IMG/VR virus record: IMGVR_UViG_3300046791_000470
Coordinates: 23,517 to 87,516 of that record
Source of the DNA: a virus
Length of the DNA stretch: 64,000 nt
Direction: 5' to 3' (one strand)
The position numbers and the translations under genes were made by a program. The notes below the pieces were generated by a model. It did not search any database and was not told where the DNA came from. It worked only from the letters and a program-made list of their open reading frames with translations. This document shows positions 24,241 to 31,807 of the stretch, in pieces; the stretch's first letter is position 1; each line of letters starts with the position of its first letter.

Positions 24241-25197
24241 CTACGAGCGCATCGGGGGGCCGCCGCCGCGCGACGCCGACCCGATGTTCCGGTACCGCTC
24301 CTCGAGCTGCTGCGGCGTCAGGGTGCGTGCGTCGACGGCGGACGCGTCACCCGCGGCGCCGGCGACGGCGCTCGGCGCGGGGACCGGCGGTGCGCCGTTG
24401 CCGGCCGTTGCCGCCGCGGTCTGCGCCGGGACGACGGCCTCGCCGTAGAGGTACGGGCGCGCCTTGCGGAGATCGGCGGACCACGCGGCGAGATCGAACG
24501 CCTTGAGCGCGGCCTCGCCGGCGGGCGTCTTGTCGGCGGCGAGCTGGCCGAGGTGCTGCTGCAGGAGGTGCCACGAGAAGTCGAGCTCCTTGACGCCGGC
24601 GCGGATCAAGTCCTCGCGCATGCTCTGCTGCGCCTGGAACTGCGCGAGCTGCGCCTGGTAGGTGGCCGCCTGCGCCTCGGCGGCGATCCGCTGCTGATCG
24701 GCCGCGCTGGTCTTCTGGCGCATCTCCTCGCGGGCGGCGCGGAGCTTCTTGCGGACGGCGTCTGGGATGCGGCGATCGTCCTCGGGCGCTTCGCCGGGCG
24801 CGGGCGGGACGACGGGCGGCGGCGCCGCTGCTGCGGCCGGCGGGATGGGTGCGGGCGGGACGTACGCGGGCGCGGGCGGAACGTACGGCGCCGGGGCAGG
24901 CGCGACCGGCGGCGGAGCGGCGGCGGCCGGAGCCGGAGCGGCGGGCGGGGTGGCGGCGGGCGCCGGCGGGGTGCCAGCGGCGGGGGTCGGGACGATCGGA
25001 TCGGGCATGAGGTTCTCCTTGGGGTCAGTATCGCTGCCACGCTCCGCTTCCTCCAAGGCGTCCAGCACGTCCTGGAGGGAGGTGAAGCCCAGCGCGAGCG
25101 CGCGCCGGTCCATGTCGCTTACCGGAGGACTGGCTACCTCCGGTCCGTTACCCGGGACCGGCTGTTCTTCTGGAGTGGGAGTGATCGGATCAGGCAT
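24241..25197 (-). CDS. Scaffold-like protein with nested internal start
   Basis: 318 aa. Residues 1-63 are acidic and helical; residues 64-150 are a Pro/Ala-rich linker (repeats of PAPAPYVPPAPA type); the C-terminal 170 residues hold a charged helix (RKKLRAAREEMRQKTSAADQ) and a Gln-rich coiled coil, then ARTLTPQQLEERYRNIG. A second ATG at 25008 (MPDPIVPTP) has AAGGAG 7 bp upstream and repeats the first start (MPDPITPTP), so a 255-aa form is likely as well. Scaffolds sit directly upstream of capsid genes, as here. Function by context. Confidence 0.7.
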   Translation of the reverse strand: MPDPITPTPEEQPVPGNGPEVASPPVSDMDRRALALGFTSLQDVLDALEEAERGSDTDPKENLMPDPIVPTPAAGTPPAPAATPPAAPAPAAAAPPPVAPAPAPYVPPAPAYVPPAPIPPAAAAAPPPVVPPAPGEAPEDDRRIPDAVRKKLRAAREEMRQKTSAADQQRIAAEAQAATYQAQLAQFQAQQSMREDLIRAGVKELDFSWHLLQQHLGQLAADKTPAGEAALKAFDLAAWSADLRKARPYLYGEAVVPAQTAAATAGNGAPPVPAPSAVAGAAGDASAVDARTLTPQQLEERYRNIGSASRGGGPPMRS

Positions 25198-25231
25198 GGC
25201 CCGATCATCCTCGGTCGCCGCCGGCCGGCGA

Positions 25232-25708
25232 TCAATCCTGACGCCGACGAGCCGCGCGCGTCGCAGTCACCTTCTCGACGAGCGAACTGGCCGCGTCGGA
25301 TCTGCTTGGTGGCGCCGTCGTCGCGTCGGAGCCATCGAGCGCGCCGGATCTGTGGAGGTCTTTGGCCGCGTTCCTGAGCAGCGCGCCCACCGGCATGTCC
25401 AGCTTTGAACGCACGCTCGCACCCGCCCGGATCAACTGCTCCTGGCTGAGCCCGGTCGCCTCGCGGATCTGCTTGTCAGTCTTCTTGGTCGCGAGCGCGA
25501 CCATCATCTTGTGCTCGTCGGGGGTGAACTTGGACACGGGTCCGCCGGCGGCAGGCGCGGTGCGCTTCTCGCGGACCTTCGCGATCAGCGTGCGAGCCTT
25601 CGCGGAACGCGCCGGCTTGTCGCCAGCGCCTCCGTCGGATCCGCCGCTGCCCTCGCCGAACTTGCCGTTCTCGGCGCGCGGATGCTTGCTCTCGTCCCAG
25701 TCACCCAT
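25232..25708 (-). CDS. Head protein tail peptide fused to GerE-like HTH (putative)
   Basis: 158 aa. The N terminus DESKHPRAENGKFGEG matches a short peptide common at the end of phage head morphogenesis proteins. Residues about 60-110 have GerE/LuxR-like helix-turn-helix pattern: FTPDEHKMMVALATKKTDKQ, GLSQEQLIRAGASVRSKLD. The same pattern occurs in the early-region protein at 41325. A DNA-binding protein in the head operon is unusual; it could be packaged, or regulate late genes. Domain homology is seen, role is inferred. Confidence 0.5.
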   Translation of the reverse strand: MGDWDESKHPRAENGKFGEGSGGSDGGAGDKPARSAKARTLIAKVREKRTAPAAGGPVSKFTPDEHKMMVALATKKTDKQIREATGLSQEQLIRAGASVRSKLDMPVGALLRNAAKDLHRSGALDGSDATTAPPSRSDAASSLVEKVTATRAARRRQD

Positions 25709-25771
25709 CGTGGACTCCGCTGTCGGGTTGGACCGGCAGCGCGGACCGCGGGCGCCGGTGAAGCTGCGAGA

Positions 25772-26233
25772 TCAGGCCGAGGGCGCGAACTCGGCGTCCC
25801 ACTGCGTCGTCGACAGCACGCGCGGGATGTACTCGATCACGAACGCGGTCACGTCCGTGGACAGGAACGTGATCGTCTTGCCGTCGTCGGACAGCTTCGC
25901 GAGCCCCACCACCGTGCTGTTCAGCGGGTTGAGCCCGGTGCCGCTGGCGTCGGTGATCGCGTACGAGCCGGTCGCGTCCGTGCCCGTGGTTTCGGCGGTC
26001 ACGCGGAGCGAGGTGACGGTCAGCGCCGCGAGGCGGTTGGTGTTCGCCGCCCCGGTGGTCTCGCCGGTGCCGTCGATCGTGGTCAGGTCGAACTCCCCGG
26101 CGGCGGTGAGCCCGGTGAACGTCCGCTTGAGCGGGTACAGCGTGGTCCCGAGCAGCGTCTTGTGGAGCGCGTCGGGAACATCGTTCGGGTTGGCGTCGTC
26201 GAGAACGGAGCGGACGGTGCGGGGAGTCGTCAT
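25772..26233 (-). CDS. Virion beta protein, decoration candidate
   Basis: 153 aa; ATG at 26233 chosen for AGGAGG 9 bp upstream. After a helical N terminus (MTTPRTVRSVLDDANPNDVP) the rest is Thr/Gly-rich beta structure (RTFTGLTAAGEFDLTTID, NTNRLAALTVTSLRVTAE, KTITFLSTDVTAFVIEYIPR). Composition and place in the head cluster suggest a capsid-decorating or stabilising protein. No family recognised. Confidence 0.5.
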   Translation of the reverse strand: MTTPRTVRSVLDDANPNDVPDALHKTLLGTTLYPLKRTFTGLTAAGEFDLTTIDGTGETTGAANTNRLAALTVTSLRVTAETTGTDATGSYAITDASGTGLNPLNSTVVGLAKLSDDGKTITFLSTDVTAFVIEYIPRVLSTTQWDAEFAPSA

Positions 26234-26237
26234 CGGA

Positions 26238-26594
26238 TCATGCCTCCTGGCCAAGGGTGAGAGTCACCGTCGCGCTCTGGCCAGCAACGCGAACGAGGGA
26301 GAGCGCCGTGATCGGCGTCGCCCTGGAAACAAGCAGGAGGAGATCGTCGACGGGGATGTCCTTGTCGGTCCCGTCGGCGCTGGTGATGCGCGCGGTGATC
26401 TTGGTGTCGCTCTCGATCACCAGCACGTTGATGCCCGTCCATCCGTCGAGGTTCACGACCACGGCGGAGTCGCTCGTCAGGGGAATCACGCGCCGCTCGG
26501 CCGCGCGGGCGAGCGCGACGCGCAGATCGATCACGCGCGCCACGCCGGCGGCGGGCAGCTCCGTGATCGTCCCCTCGATGGCAAGCGTCGACAT
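26238..26594 (-). CDS. Small head-region beta protein
   Basis: 118 aa, predicted all-beta (VARVIDLRVALARA, SAVVVNLDGWTGINVLVIESDTKITARI, ATVTLTLGQEA). It fits the small beta-sandwich proteins encoded in phage head clusters. Neighbours are an acidic coiled-coil gene and a decoration candidate, spaced by few bases. Function unknown. Confidence 0.5.
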   Translation of the reverse strand: MSTLAIEGTITELPAAGVARVIDLRVALARAAERRVIPLTSDSAVVVNLDGWTGINVLVIESDTKITARITSADGTDKDIPVDDLLLLVSRATPITALSLVRVAGQSATVTLTLGQEA

Positions 26595-26600
26595 CGGGGC

Positions 26601-26990
26601 TCAGTCTTCGTCGCCGCTGACCATCTTGGCGTGCTCGCCGGCCGCGGCCTCGAGCCCCTCGCAGAGCGCCTCGCACTCCTCGTCGAGGGTGGTCAGCATC
26701 TCGGCGGCCTTCGCGATCGTCTTCTCGGACTTCGGATCGACGGTCTCCGCCATCTCGGCGAAGGCGCTCAGATCGTCGAACGCCGCGCGGGCGGCGGCGA
26801 GCGCCTCCTTCGCCTTCGCGGCGAGCTCGGCGAGCTGCTCGGGCTCCGACTTCGCGGGCTCCGCGCCCGGTGCGCCGCCCGGCGCTGGGGGCGCCGGCGG
26901 TCCGCCACGATCCACGGGGTTCGGCGGCGAGCCCGGGTAGGCGGTCGGGTTGGCGGCGATCGCGCGCAGCGTGCTCGGGTCGTAGGCCAT
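26601..26990 (-). CDS. Acidic coiled-coil head-region protein
   Basis: 129 aa. A Pro/Gly-rich N-terminal 40 residues (NPVDRGGPPAPPAPGG) precede a long acidic coiled coil (EPEQLAELAAKAKEALAAARAAFDD, KTIAKAAEMLTTLDEECEALCEGLEA). It could be an accessory scaffold. The start MAYDPSTLRA at 26990 was chosen because the upstream extension is low complexity. Confidence 0.5.
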   Translation of the reverse strand: MAYDPSTLRAIAANPTAYPGSPPNPVDRGGPPAPPAPGGAPGAEPAKSEPEQLAELAAKAKEALAAARAAFDDLSAFAEMAETVDPKSEKTIAKAAEMLTTLDEECEALCEGLEAAAGEHAKMVSGDED

Positions 26991-27028
26991 GAGCGGATGG
27001 TAGGCGCGGCGCGCGCGCTGCTGCAACC

Positions 27029-28018
27029 TCACCCCGCGCGGCGGCGCTGGCGCTGGCCGGTCATCTCCTCCACCAGCTTCTCGGTGGCGGGTGTGCGCCG
27101 ACCCTCCAGCCAGATCCAGCCTGGCACGCCCCAGTGCGCGCGCCACGGCATGAGCACGCTGCGATCATTCGGACGGTTCGGAGGGTGGCTCCACGACTGC
27201 CCGGCGAGCCCGGCCGCCACGTCCTCGCCGTCGGGCGCGGCCGGCGGCTGCGTGAACATCCCGCCGGGCGGCGTCACCTGGCCGTGCATCGCCTCGGAGT
27301 CGACGCCCACGCGATCGTCCAGCGCCTGGCCGTCGTCGCTCACGTGCTCGGTCCAGCGCATCCAGAGATCGCCGTCGAGTTCCTCGCTCTGCGCCTCGAT
27401 GGCCTCGCGGGTGCTCGCGCTCGTGCTGTACGCCAGCTCGGTTCGCACGATGCGCTCGCCCTGCCACCACTCCATCTCGCCGGTCGCCGTGATCCGGTCG
27501 ATCGCCTGCGTCGTGGTCTCGCCGGCGGCGATGGACGCGCCGAGCGCCTGCTCCATGCGGCCGACCATCCGCGTCCCGTACCGAGCGATCGAGATCTCGT
27601 GGGCGGTGAGCAAGCTGGAGGTCTGCCCCTTCACCAGGCCGTTGAGCCGCGCCGTCTCGAGGAGCGGCAGCGGGACGAGCGCGCCGGTGAACTGGCGCTC
27701 GAGCCGGGCCACGGCCTCGAGCGAGGCGCGCGCGCCGGCGAGCGCCGTCTGGAACGCGGCCTCGTTGAGCGCGCCGGCGGCCGGGTGCTGGATGGTGGCG
27801 AGCCCGAGCTTGATCTGCGCGAGCATCCCGCGGAGCTGCACGTCCGAGAACGAGCCGGCGGCGCTCACGCCGAGCTTGCGGGTGACCTCGGCGAGCATGT
27901 CCTCGTAGAGCTTCTTGATCGGCGCGATGCCGTTCTGCCGGACGAGGCGCGCGAGCTGGCGCTGCTGGTCCAGCACGAAGGCTCGGTAGGTGTCAGGCAG
28001 CGCCATCGGCGGGGCCAC
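27029..28018 (-). CDS. Head morphogenesis protein (Mu F / SPP1 gp7-like)
   Basis: 329 aa from a GTG at 28018; an ATG at 28006 is equally possible. Residues about 150-300 match the MuF minor head domain: ERIVRTELAYSTSASTREAI, WMRWTEHVSDDGQALDDRVGVDSEAMHGQV, WRAHWGVPGW near the C terminus with paired Asp/His/Cys-poor active-site-like loops. These proteins enter the capsid with DNA. The gene lies behind portal and terminase genes, separated by the methylase cassette. Confidence 0.8.
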   Translation of the reverse strand: MAPPMALPDTYRAFVLDQQRQLARLVRQNGIAPIKKLYEDMLAEVTRKLGVSAAGSFSDVQLRGMLAQIKLGLATIQHPAAGALNEAAFQTALAGARASLEAVARLERQFTGALVPLPLLETARLNGLVKGQTSSLLTAHEISIARYGTRMVGRMEQALGASIAAGETTTQAIDRITATGEMEWWQGERIVRTELAYSTSASTREAIEAQSEELDGDLWMRWTEHVSDDGQALDDRVGVDSEAMHGQVTPPGGMFTQPPAAPDGEDVAAGLAGQSWSHPPNRPNDRSVLMPWRAHWGVPGWIWLEGRRTPATEKLVEEMTGQRQRRRAG

Positions 28019-28042
28019 GATCGCACGCGGCGGCGGCGCGGG

Positions 28043-28273
28043 CTACGCGCGGCGCTTCGGTCGGATCTCGTCCAGCGCCGCCTTCATCTCCTTCGCCTCG
28101 TCCTTCGTGATCGCGGCGAGGTAGGCGGCGAGGTACACGTCCATCTCGCTCGGGCTCACTCCGCCGCTGGCCACGGCGCTCGCGCGGGCACGCTCCTCGG
28201 CGGTCCGCAACCGCTCGGCCGCGGCGTCGAGCCGACGGATCGCGGCCTCGAGCCGGGCGCGGGCGGCGGTCAC
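28043..28273 (-). CDS. Small coiled-coil protein
   Basis: 76 aa from GTG 28273, overlapping the upstream stop (GTGA). A heptad-repeating helix (RARLEAAIRRLDAAAERLRTAEERARAS) is followed by an acid-base helix (KDEAKEMKAALDEIR). No family recognised. It is in the tight chain between the methylase cassette and MuF. Confidence 0.5.
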   Translation of the reverse strand: MTAARARLEAAIRRLDAAAERLRTAEERARASAVASGGVSPSEMDVYLAAYLAAITKDEAKEMKAALDEIRPKRRA

Positions 28274-28581
28274 GCGGACCTCTTGGCGCGACGCGGGCGG
28301 AACATATCGGCGAGCGCGGCCACGCCGGCGCGGGCGATCGCGATGTCGGCGCCGAGCCGGCCGGCGATGAACGCGTACCGCTCGAACGCGCCCACCGCGG
28401 ACTCGTCGGCGGCAGCCGCGGCGCGCTTCTCGGCGGTCGCGAGCCGCTCGTCGATCCTCGCCAGCTCCTCGAGCGCCATCGTGCGGAGGCTCATCCTCGG
28501 CACGCGCGGCTTGCGCACCGGCGCCGCGATCGCGCGCTCCCACGGGCCGTCGATGCCGTCCTCGTCGGTGAGGCGCGCCAT
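28270..28581 (-). CDS. Small basic helical protein
   Basis: 103 aa, ATG at 28581. Basic ends and a central helical region (LEELARIDERLATAEKRAAAAADE) with a C-terminal basic tail (MFRPRRAKRSA). It overlaps its downstream neighbour by GTGA. Function unknown. Confidence 0.5.
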   Translation of the reverse strand: MARLTDEDGIDGPWERAIAAPVRKPRVPRMSLRTMALEELARIDERLATAEKRAAAAADESAVGAFERYAFIAGRLGADIAIARAGVAALADMFRPRRAKRSA

Positions 28582-28583
28582 GA

Positions 28584-29009
28584 CTACGCTCCCTTCAGGT
28601 GACGCGCCCCGACACAGACGGTGTGCGGCGGAGCAGTCGGATCGAGAACGAGATGATCGGCGCACGCCAGCGACACGCGTCCGGAGCCATCCAGCCACAC
28701 GATTCGATGCGTGGCTGCGGAGCCACACCGCGGGCCAGTCGGGACGTCGCGCTCCACGTCGTGGTCAGGGTGCCAGTCGCATGTCAGATCGGGCTCCACC
28801 GTCGCCATGACCGTGAGCCCGAGACCCGCAATCGCGACCACGCGGTAGCCGAGCGCCTCGAGCTGCGCCTGCGCGCTCTCGAGCGGGGCGAAGTCGTCGG
28901 GCACCTCGTCCGGCGCGACCGCGATCCGCGCCAGCTCCTCGGCGGTCCATGCTCGGCCCTGCTCGGTCACGTGGAGGGTGATGGCCGGCGGCGCGTCGGG
29001 TGTCTGCAT
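28584..29009 (-). CDS. Hypothetical protein with Cys/His pairs, under class A promoter
   Basis: 141 aa. An acidic N-terminal segment precedes a stretch with CDWHPDHDVERDVPTGPRCG and a later CADH, which could form one zinc site. It is the first gene after a start-associated promoter, so its mRNA should begin at or next to the ATG at 29009. No family recognised; it leads the genes that run into MuF. Confidence 0.55.
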   Translation of the reverse strand: MQTPDAPPAITLHVTEQGRAWTAEELARIAVAPDEVPDDFAPLESAQAQLEALGYRVVAIAGLGLTVMATVEPDLTCDWHPDHDVERDVPTGPRCGSAATHRIVWLDGSGRVSLACADHLVLDPTAPPHTVCVGARHLKGA

Positions 29010-29044
29010 GCCGTGAGTGTGCACATTCACGTGCACATCGTCAA
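29010..29044 (-). promoter_or_regulatory. Class A leaderless promoter with TGTGCAC dyad
   Basis: TTGACG, 17 bp, CACACT, 6 bp, ATG. The spacer and -10 contain TGTGCAC-N6-GTGCACA, a perfect 7-bp inverted repeat and the best copy of the class A operator in the window. The weak -10 suggests low or regulated activity. Confidence 0.6.
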
Positions 29045-29058
29045 GCACGCGGCATGCG

Positions 29059-29457
29059 TCAGACGATGAGACCGGGCACGGACACGAGCGGCTTCTCGGC
29101 GCCCGGGGAGCGCATGATGTCCACGATCGCGTACGACGGCCCCCGCGCGGCGGCGCGCTCGGCGGCGGGCGAGCAGAGCCGGCACGCGTGCACGCGGCTG
29201 TACATGATCGCCATCCCCGTCGCGAGCTTCACCGGCTTGATCATCCCGAGCCGGATGCCCTCCTCCACCGCGATCCGCTCGCTCGGGTTCATGTCCACGA
29301 TCCGGATGAACACCTGGATCCGGATCGACACGTGCGGGCTCTTGCAGCCGTCGCAGGCGGCGCCGTGGAACGCGAGCTTGGCGTGGAGCTCCTCGGCGGT
29401 GGCGCGCCCGCCGAACAGCTTCTCGCGATGGATGATCGGGGTCGAAGCGTTGCCCAT
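29059..29457 (-). CDS. Putative zinc-binding protein
   Basis: 132 aa. CDGC and CRLC (residues about 36-39 and 94-97) are spaced like a four-cysteine zinc site with long intervening helix/strand (SIRIQVFIRIVDMNP). It follows the methylase operon. No family recognised. Confidence 0.5.
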   Translation of the reverse strand: MGNASTPIIHREKLFGGRATAEELHAKLAFHGAACDGCKSPHVSIRIQVFIRIVDMNPSERIAVEEGIRLGMIKPVKLATGMAIMYSRVHACRLCSPAAERAAARGPSYAIVDIMRSPGAEKPLVSVPGLIV

Positions 29458-29496
29458 GGCCGATCATGCTCAGCGGCGGGCTGCGGAGGCGCAAGG

Positions 29497-29766
29497 CTAC
29501 GAGCTGCGAGCTCCGGCCTCCGCCATGGCCCTCGCCACCCGCGCGGTCACGCGCCCGGCGCCGCAGCACCACTCGCAGTGCCCGTTGGCATCACGACCGC
29601 TGGCCGGGCACGGACACGGGACCAGGAACGCGACGCATGGACCATGCGAGTGCGCCCCGCCTGGCACCTTGGCGTTCCAGATCTTCTCGACGAGTTGCAT
29701 CACCCGGCCGTAACCGATGCGCTCGCCGAGATCGCGCACCGCTCGCTCCTCGTCGTTCGAACTCAT
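29497..29766 (-). CDS. Small DnaJ-type zinc-finger protein
   Basis: 89 aa, ATG overlapping the methylase stop (ATGA). The C-terminal part has CPCPASGRDANGHCEWCCGAG, a C-x-C-x2-SG-x5-C-x2-C-x-G-x-G arrangement like one half of a DnaJ zinc domain. Small proteins with one such motif are common in phages and bind partner proteins or RNA. Co-transcribed with the methylase. Confidence 0.5.
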   Translation of the reverse strand: MSSNDEERAVRDLGERIGYGRVMQLVEKIWNAKVPGGAHSHGPCVAFLVPCPCPASGRDANGHCEWCCGAGRVTARVARAMAEAGARSS

Positions 29767-30542
29767 ACGCTCTCCTGGCGCAGCCTCACCACGACGGTCT
29801 CGACGCCAGTGCCGCTCTCCTTGAACGAGCCCGAGGGCAGCGGCCGGATCCCGCCGCGCTCCTCGCACCACTCGCGGAACTCGAGGTAGCGCCGATCGCG
29901 GCGGAACGTGACCGAGGCCGGCAGCACGCTCACCAGGATACCGCCCTCGACGAGCATGCCGAACGCGTGGCGCACGTGGTCCAGGTGATCGCCGAGGCCG
30001 ACGCGGCAGAACGGCGGGTTCATGACCACGCGGTCGAAGCCGCCCGTGGCGGGGTACGTCATGAAGTCCTCGCACTGCCCGACGTGCAGGGCTCCGCGGT
30101 GCCCCATGGCGCCGGCGCGATCGCTCAGGCTCTGCCGTCGCGCGGCGTCGCGCTCGACCGCGTACACCTGCACGTCGCCGATCTCGAGCACCGCGTCCAC
30201 GATCCGGCCGGTGCCAGCGCTCGGCTCAAGCACGTGCTGCTTGGGACGCACGTCGGCCATCTCGACGAGCCGGCGCGCCAGCGGCGCGGGCGTTGGGAAG
30301 TGCCCAACGTCCTGGCCGGTCTCCACCTCGCCGGTGGTGATCGCGATCTCGATGCGCGCGCGGGCGTCCGAGTCGAACACGTGCGCCTTCGCGCTGCGGT
30401 TCCACTTCCCGCCGAGTGCCTCGAGCACCTTGTTGACGCGCGCGTACGTCGCGCGGTCGAGCTGCTCGGCGATTCGCACGGAGGTCGCGCTCGGATACTC
30501 GAGCATCGAGAGGAACGAGAGCACCTGAGGATCAATGCGCAT
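29763..30542 (-). CDS. N6-adenine-type DNA methyltransferase (NPPF class)
   Basis: 259 aa. Motif I LEPSAGTGRI lies at residues 105-114 and motif IV NPPF at 175-178, with HFPTPAPLARRLVEMA as the usual lead-in. The N-terminal 60 residues include RVNKVLEALGGKWNRSAKAHVF, a lead domain seen in phage methylases of this type. It likely protects phage DNA against restriction; target unknown. It is third in an operon behind two RHH regulators and overlaps the second of them. Confidence 0.85.
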   Translation of the reverse strand: MRIDPQVLSFLSMLEYPSATSVRIAEQLDRATYARVNKVLEALGGKWNRSAKAHVFDSDARARIEIAITTGEVETGQDVGHFPTPAPLARRLVEMADVRPKQHVLEPSAGTGRIVDAVLEIGDVQVYAVERDAARRQSLSDRAGAMGHRGALHVGQCEDFMTYPATGGFDRVVMNPPFCRVGLGDHLDHVRHAFGMLVEGGILVSVLPASVTFRRDRRYLEFREWCEERGGIRPLPSGSFKESGTGVETVVVRLRQESV

Positions 30543-30689
30543 CAGATGGCTCCGGCAGGGTCTCGATCGCGGCCTCGATGAGCTTGGCCATCGGCATGCC
30601 GCGCCGCTCGGCCTCGGCCTTCAGCCGCACGTAGAATGCGGCGCTTACCGACACCTTGCACCCGTTGGGCTTCTTGGGGGGGGGCTCAT
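30532..30689 (-). pseudogene. RHH regulator gene, frame broken at a G9 tract
   Basis: ATG at 30689 overlaps the previous stop; the downstream frame encodes a clear ribbon-helix-helix core (CKVSVSAAFYVRLKAEAERR, PMAKLIEAAIETL) and stops at 30532, overlapping the methylase start. With nine G (30676-30684) the two parts are out of frame; ten would restore 52 codons. Either a homopolymer error or a phase-variable tract. If read intact it is a CopG-like DNA-binding protein. Confidence 0.6.
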
Positions 30690-30979
30690 CACGCCGCCGC
30701 CATCAGGAGCTGCTCGACCAGATTCTCCGGGGAGATGCCCTGGCGCTCGGCCGCGGCGCGGAGTCGGTCGGACACGTGGCGACCCAGCGTGACCGGGCCG
30801 TCCGCCTGATCCTCCGCAGCGGCGCGCAGCGAGTGGGCGAGCATCCAGCTCGAGCGGTCGCTACCCGCCTGCGCGGCGGCCTCGGCGAGGATCTTGGCCT
30901 GCTCGGCGGAGGCCAGAACCTGGATGCGGGCGGGTGGGGTGACGGCCGGGCGGCCGGACTTACGTGGCTTCTTGGGCAT
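30689..30979 (-). CDS. RHH (CopG-like) transcription regulator with two putative RHH units
   Basis: 96 aa; ATG at 30979 chosen because it is 6 bp behind a strong promoter. A basic N terminus (PKKPRKSGRPAVTPPAR) leads into IQVLASAEQAKILAEAAAQA and SSWMLAHSL, a DUF1778/CopG pattern, and then LGRHVSDRLRAAAERQ and ENLVEQLLMAAA, a second RHH-like unit. It overlaps the following RHH gene. As the first gene of the cassette, with an operator in its own promoter, it is a candidate class A repressor. That link is inferred. Confidence 0.65.
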   Translation of the reverse strand: MPKKPRKSGRPAVTPPARIQVLASAEQAKILAEAAAQAGSDRSSWMLAHSLRAAAEDQADGPVTLGRHVSDRLRAAAERQGISPENLVEQLLMAAA

Positions 30980-31014
30980 GCACTGACTATGCACATGCGC
31001 GTGCACAGTGTCAA
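30980..31014 (-). promoter_or_regulatory. Class A leaderless promoter of methylase cassette
   Basis: TTGACA, 17 bp, CATAGT, 6 bp, ATG. The class A dyad TGTGCAC-N6-GTGCATA lies in the spacer and -10. It drives RHH1, the broken RHH2, the methylase and two Zn-type genes. Confidence 0.7.
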
Positions 31015-31046
31015 CCGGGCGACCGTGCACCCGACCGAGTGAGCGG

Positions 31047-31583
31047 TCAGATCGGGTGGTCGTAGGTCAGCCGCACGGCGCCGATGCAGAGCCCGGCCTG
31101 GTCCGCGGCGAGCTCGAACCAGTGCACGGCGCCGCCCTCGACGATCGTGTCCACCAGATCGAACGGCACGTCGTGCCACAGGTCCGGCACGTTGAAGACC
31201 GAGACCGGAGCCAGTGGACCGGGCACGCTGCCGCCGTTCGGGGCGATGCTGACCGACCGGATCGCCAGATCGGCCGAGCGGTTGCCGGCCATCGCGATCG
31301 TCATCGACAGCATCCGATCGCCCTCGACGAGGGTTGGCAGGACGGCGAACCGGCCGGCGCCGTAGCTCAGCATGCAGCCGTCGGAGGTGCCCGTGAAGCC
31401 GTTGAAATCCGGCGTCCAGTTGGTGTGCACGACACCACCGATCGCGCTGATCACCTCGGTGGCCGGCGGTTTGGGCGCGGGCGGCGGCGCGACGGCCTGA
31501 TCCGGCGGCGCGGCGGTGGCGCTCGGCGTGGCCGTGCAGGCGGGGGCGAGGAGGAGGGCGAGGAACAGAAGGGAGGCGCGCAT
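31047..31583 (-). CDS. Phage lipoprotein
   Basis: 178 aa. The signal peptide MRASLLFLALLLAPAC ends in cysteine 16; the next 30 residues are Pro/Ala-rich, and the rest is a beta domain (GVVHTNWTPDFNGFTGTSDG, LSMTIAMAGNRSADLAI, WFELAADQAGLCIGAVRLTYD) with two cysteines. It sits downstream of the portal and a 59-codon gene. It is similar in plan, not in clear sequence, to the lipoprotein at 36351. The likely site is the outer face of the membrane. Function unknown. Confidence 0.6.
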   Translation of the reverse strand: MRASLLFLALLLAPACTATPSATAAPPDQAVAPPPAPKPPATEVISAIGGVVHTNWTPDFNGFTGTSDGCMLSYGAGRFAVLPTLVEGDRMLSMTIAMAGNRSADLAIRSVSIAPNGGSVPGPLAPVSVFNVPDLWHDVPFDLVDTIVEGGAVHWFELAADQAGLCIGAVRLTYDHPI

Positions 31584-31627
31584 GCACCAGAGCGTACAGC
31601 GCGCCGATCCGACGCTACAGGCGGGCG

Positions 31628-31807
31628 TCAGGCGGGCGGGACGATGCGGACGCTCATCCCGGCGATCCGCCCGGCGAGCTGCACGAGCTTCAGCGCGATC
31701 CACCGGCGCCAGCGGCGGCGCGGCGCGGGCGCCACGAACTGGATCTCCAGCACGGCGCACGGGCCGGCGAGCCGCACGATCTCCGTCCGAACCACGCGCT
31801 CCTTCAT
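31628..31807 (-). CDS. Small basic amphipathic protein
   Basis: 59 aa, ATG overlapping the portal stop (ATGA). Short strand at the N terminus (RTEIVRLAGPCAVLEIQFV), then a basic patch (PRRRWRRW) and one helix. No family recognised; the tight coupling to the portal suggests a head-assembly or DNA role. Confidence 0.5.
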   Translation of the reverse strand: MKERVVRTEIVRLAGPCAVLEIQFVAPAPRRRWRRWIALKLVQLAGRIAGMSVRIVPPA

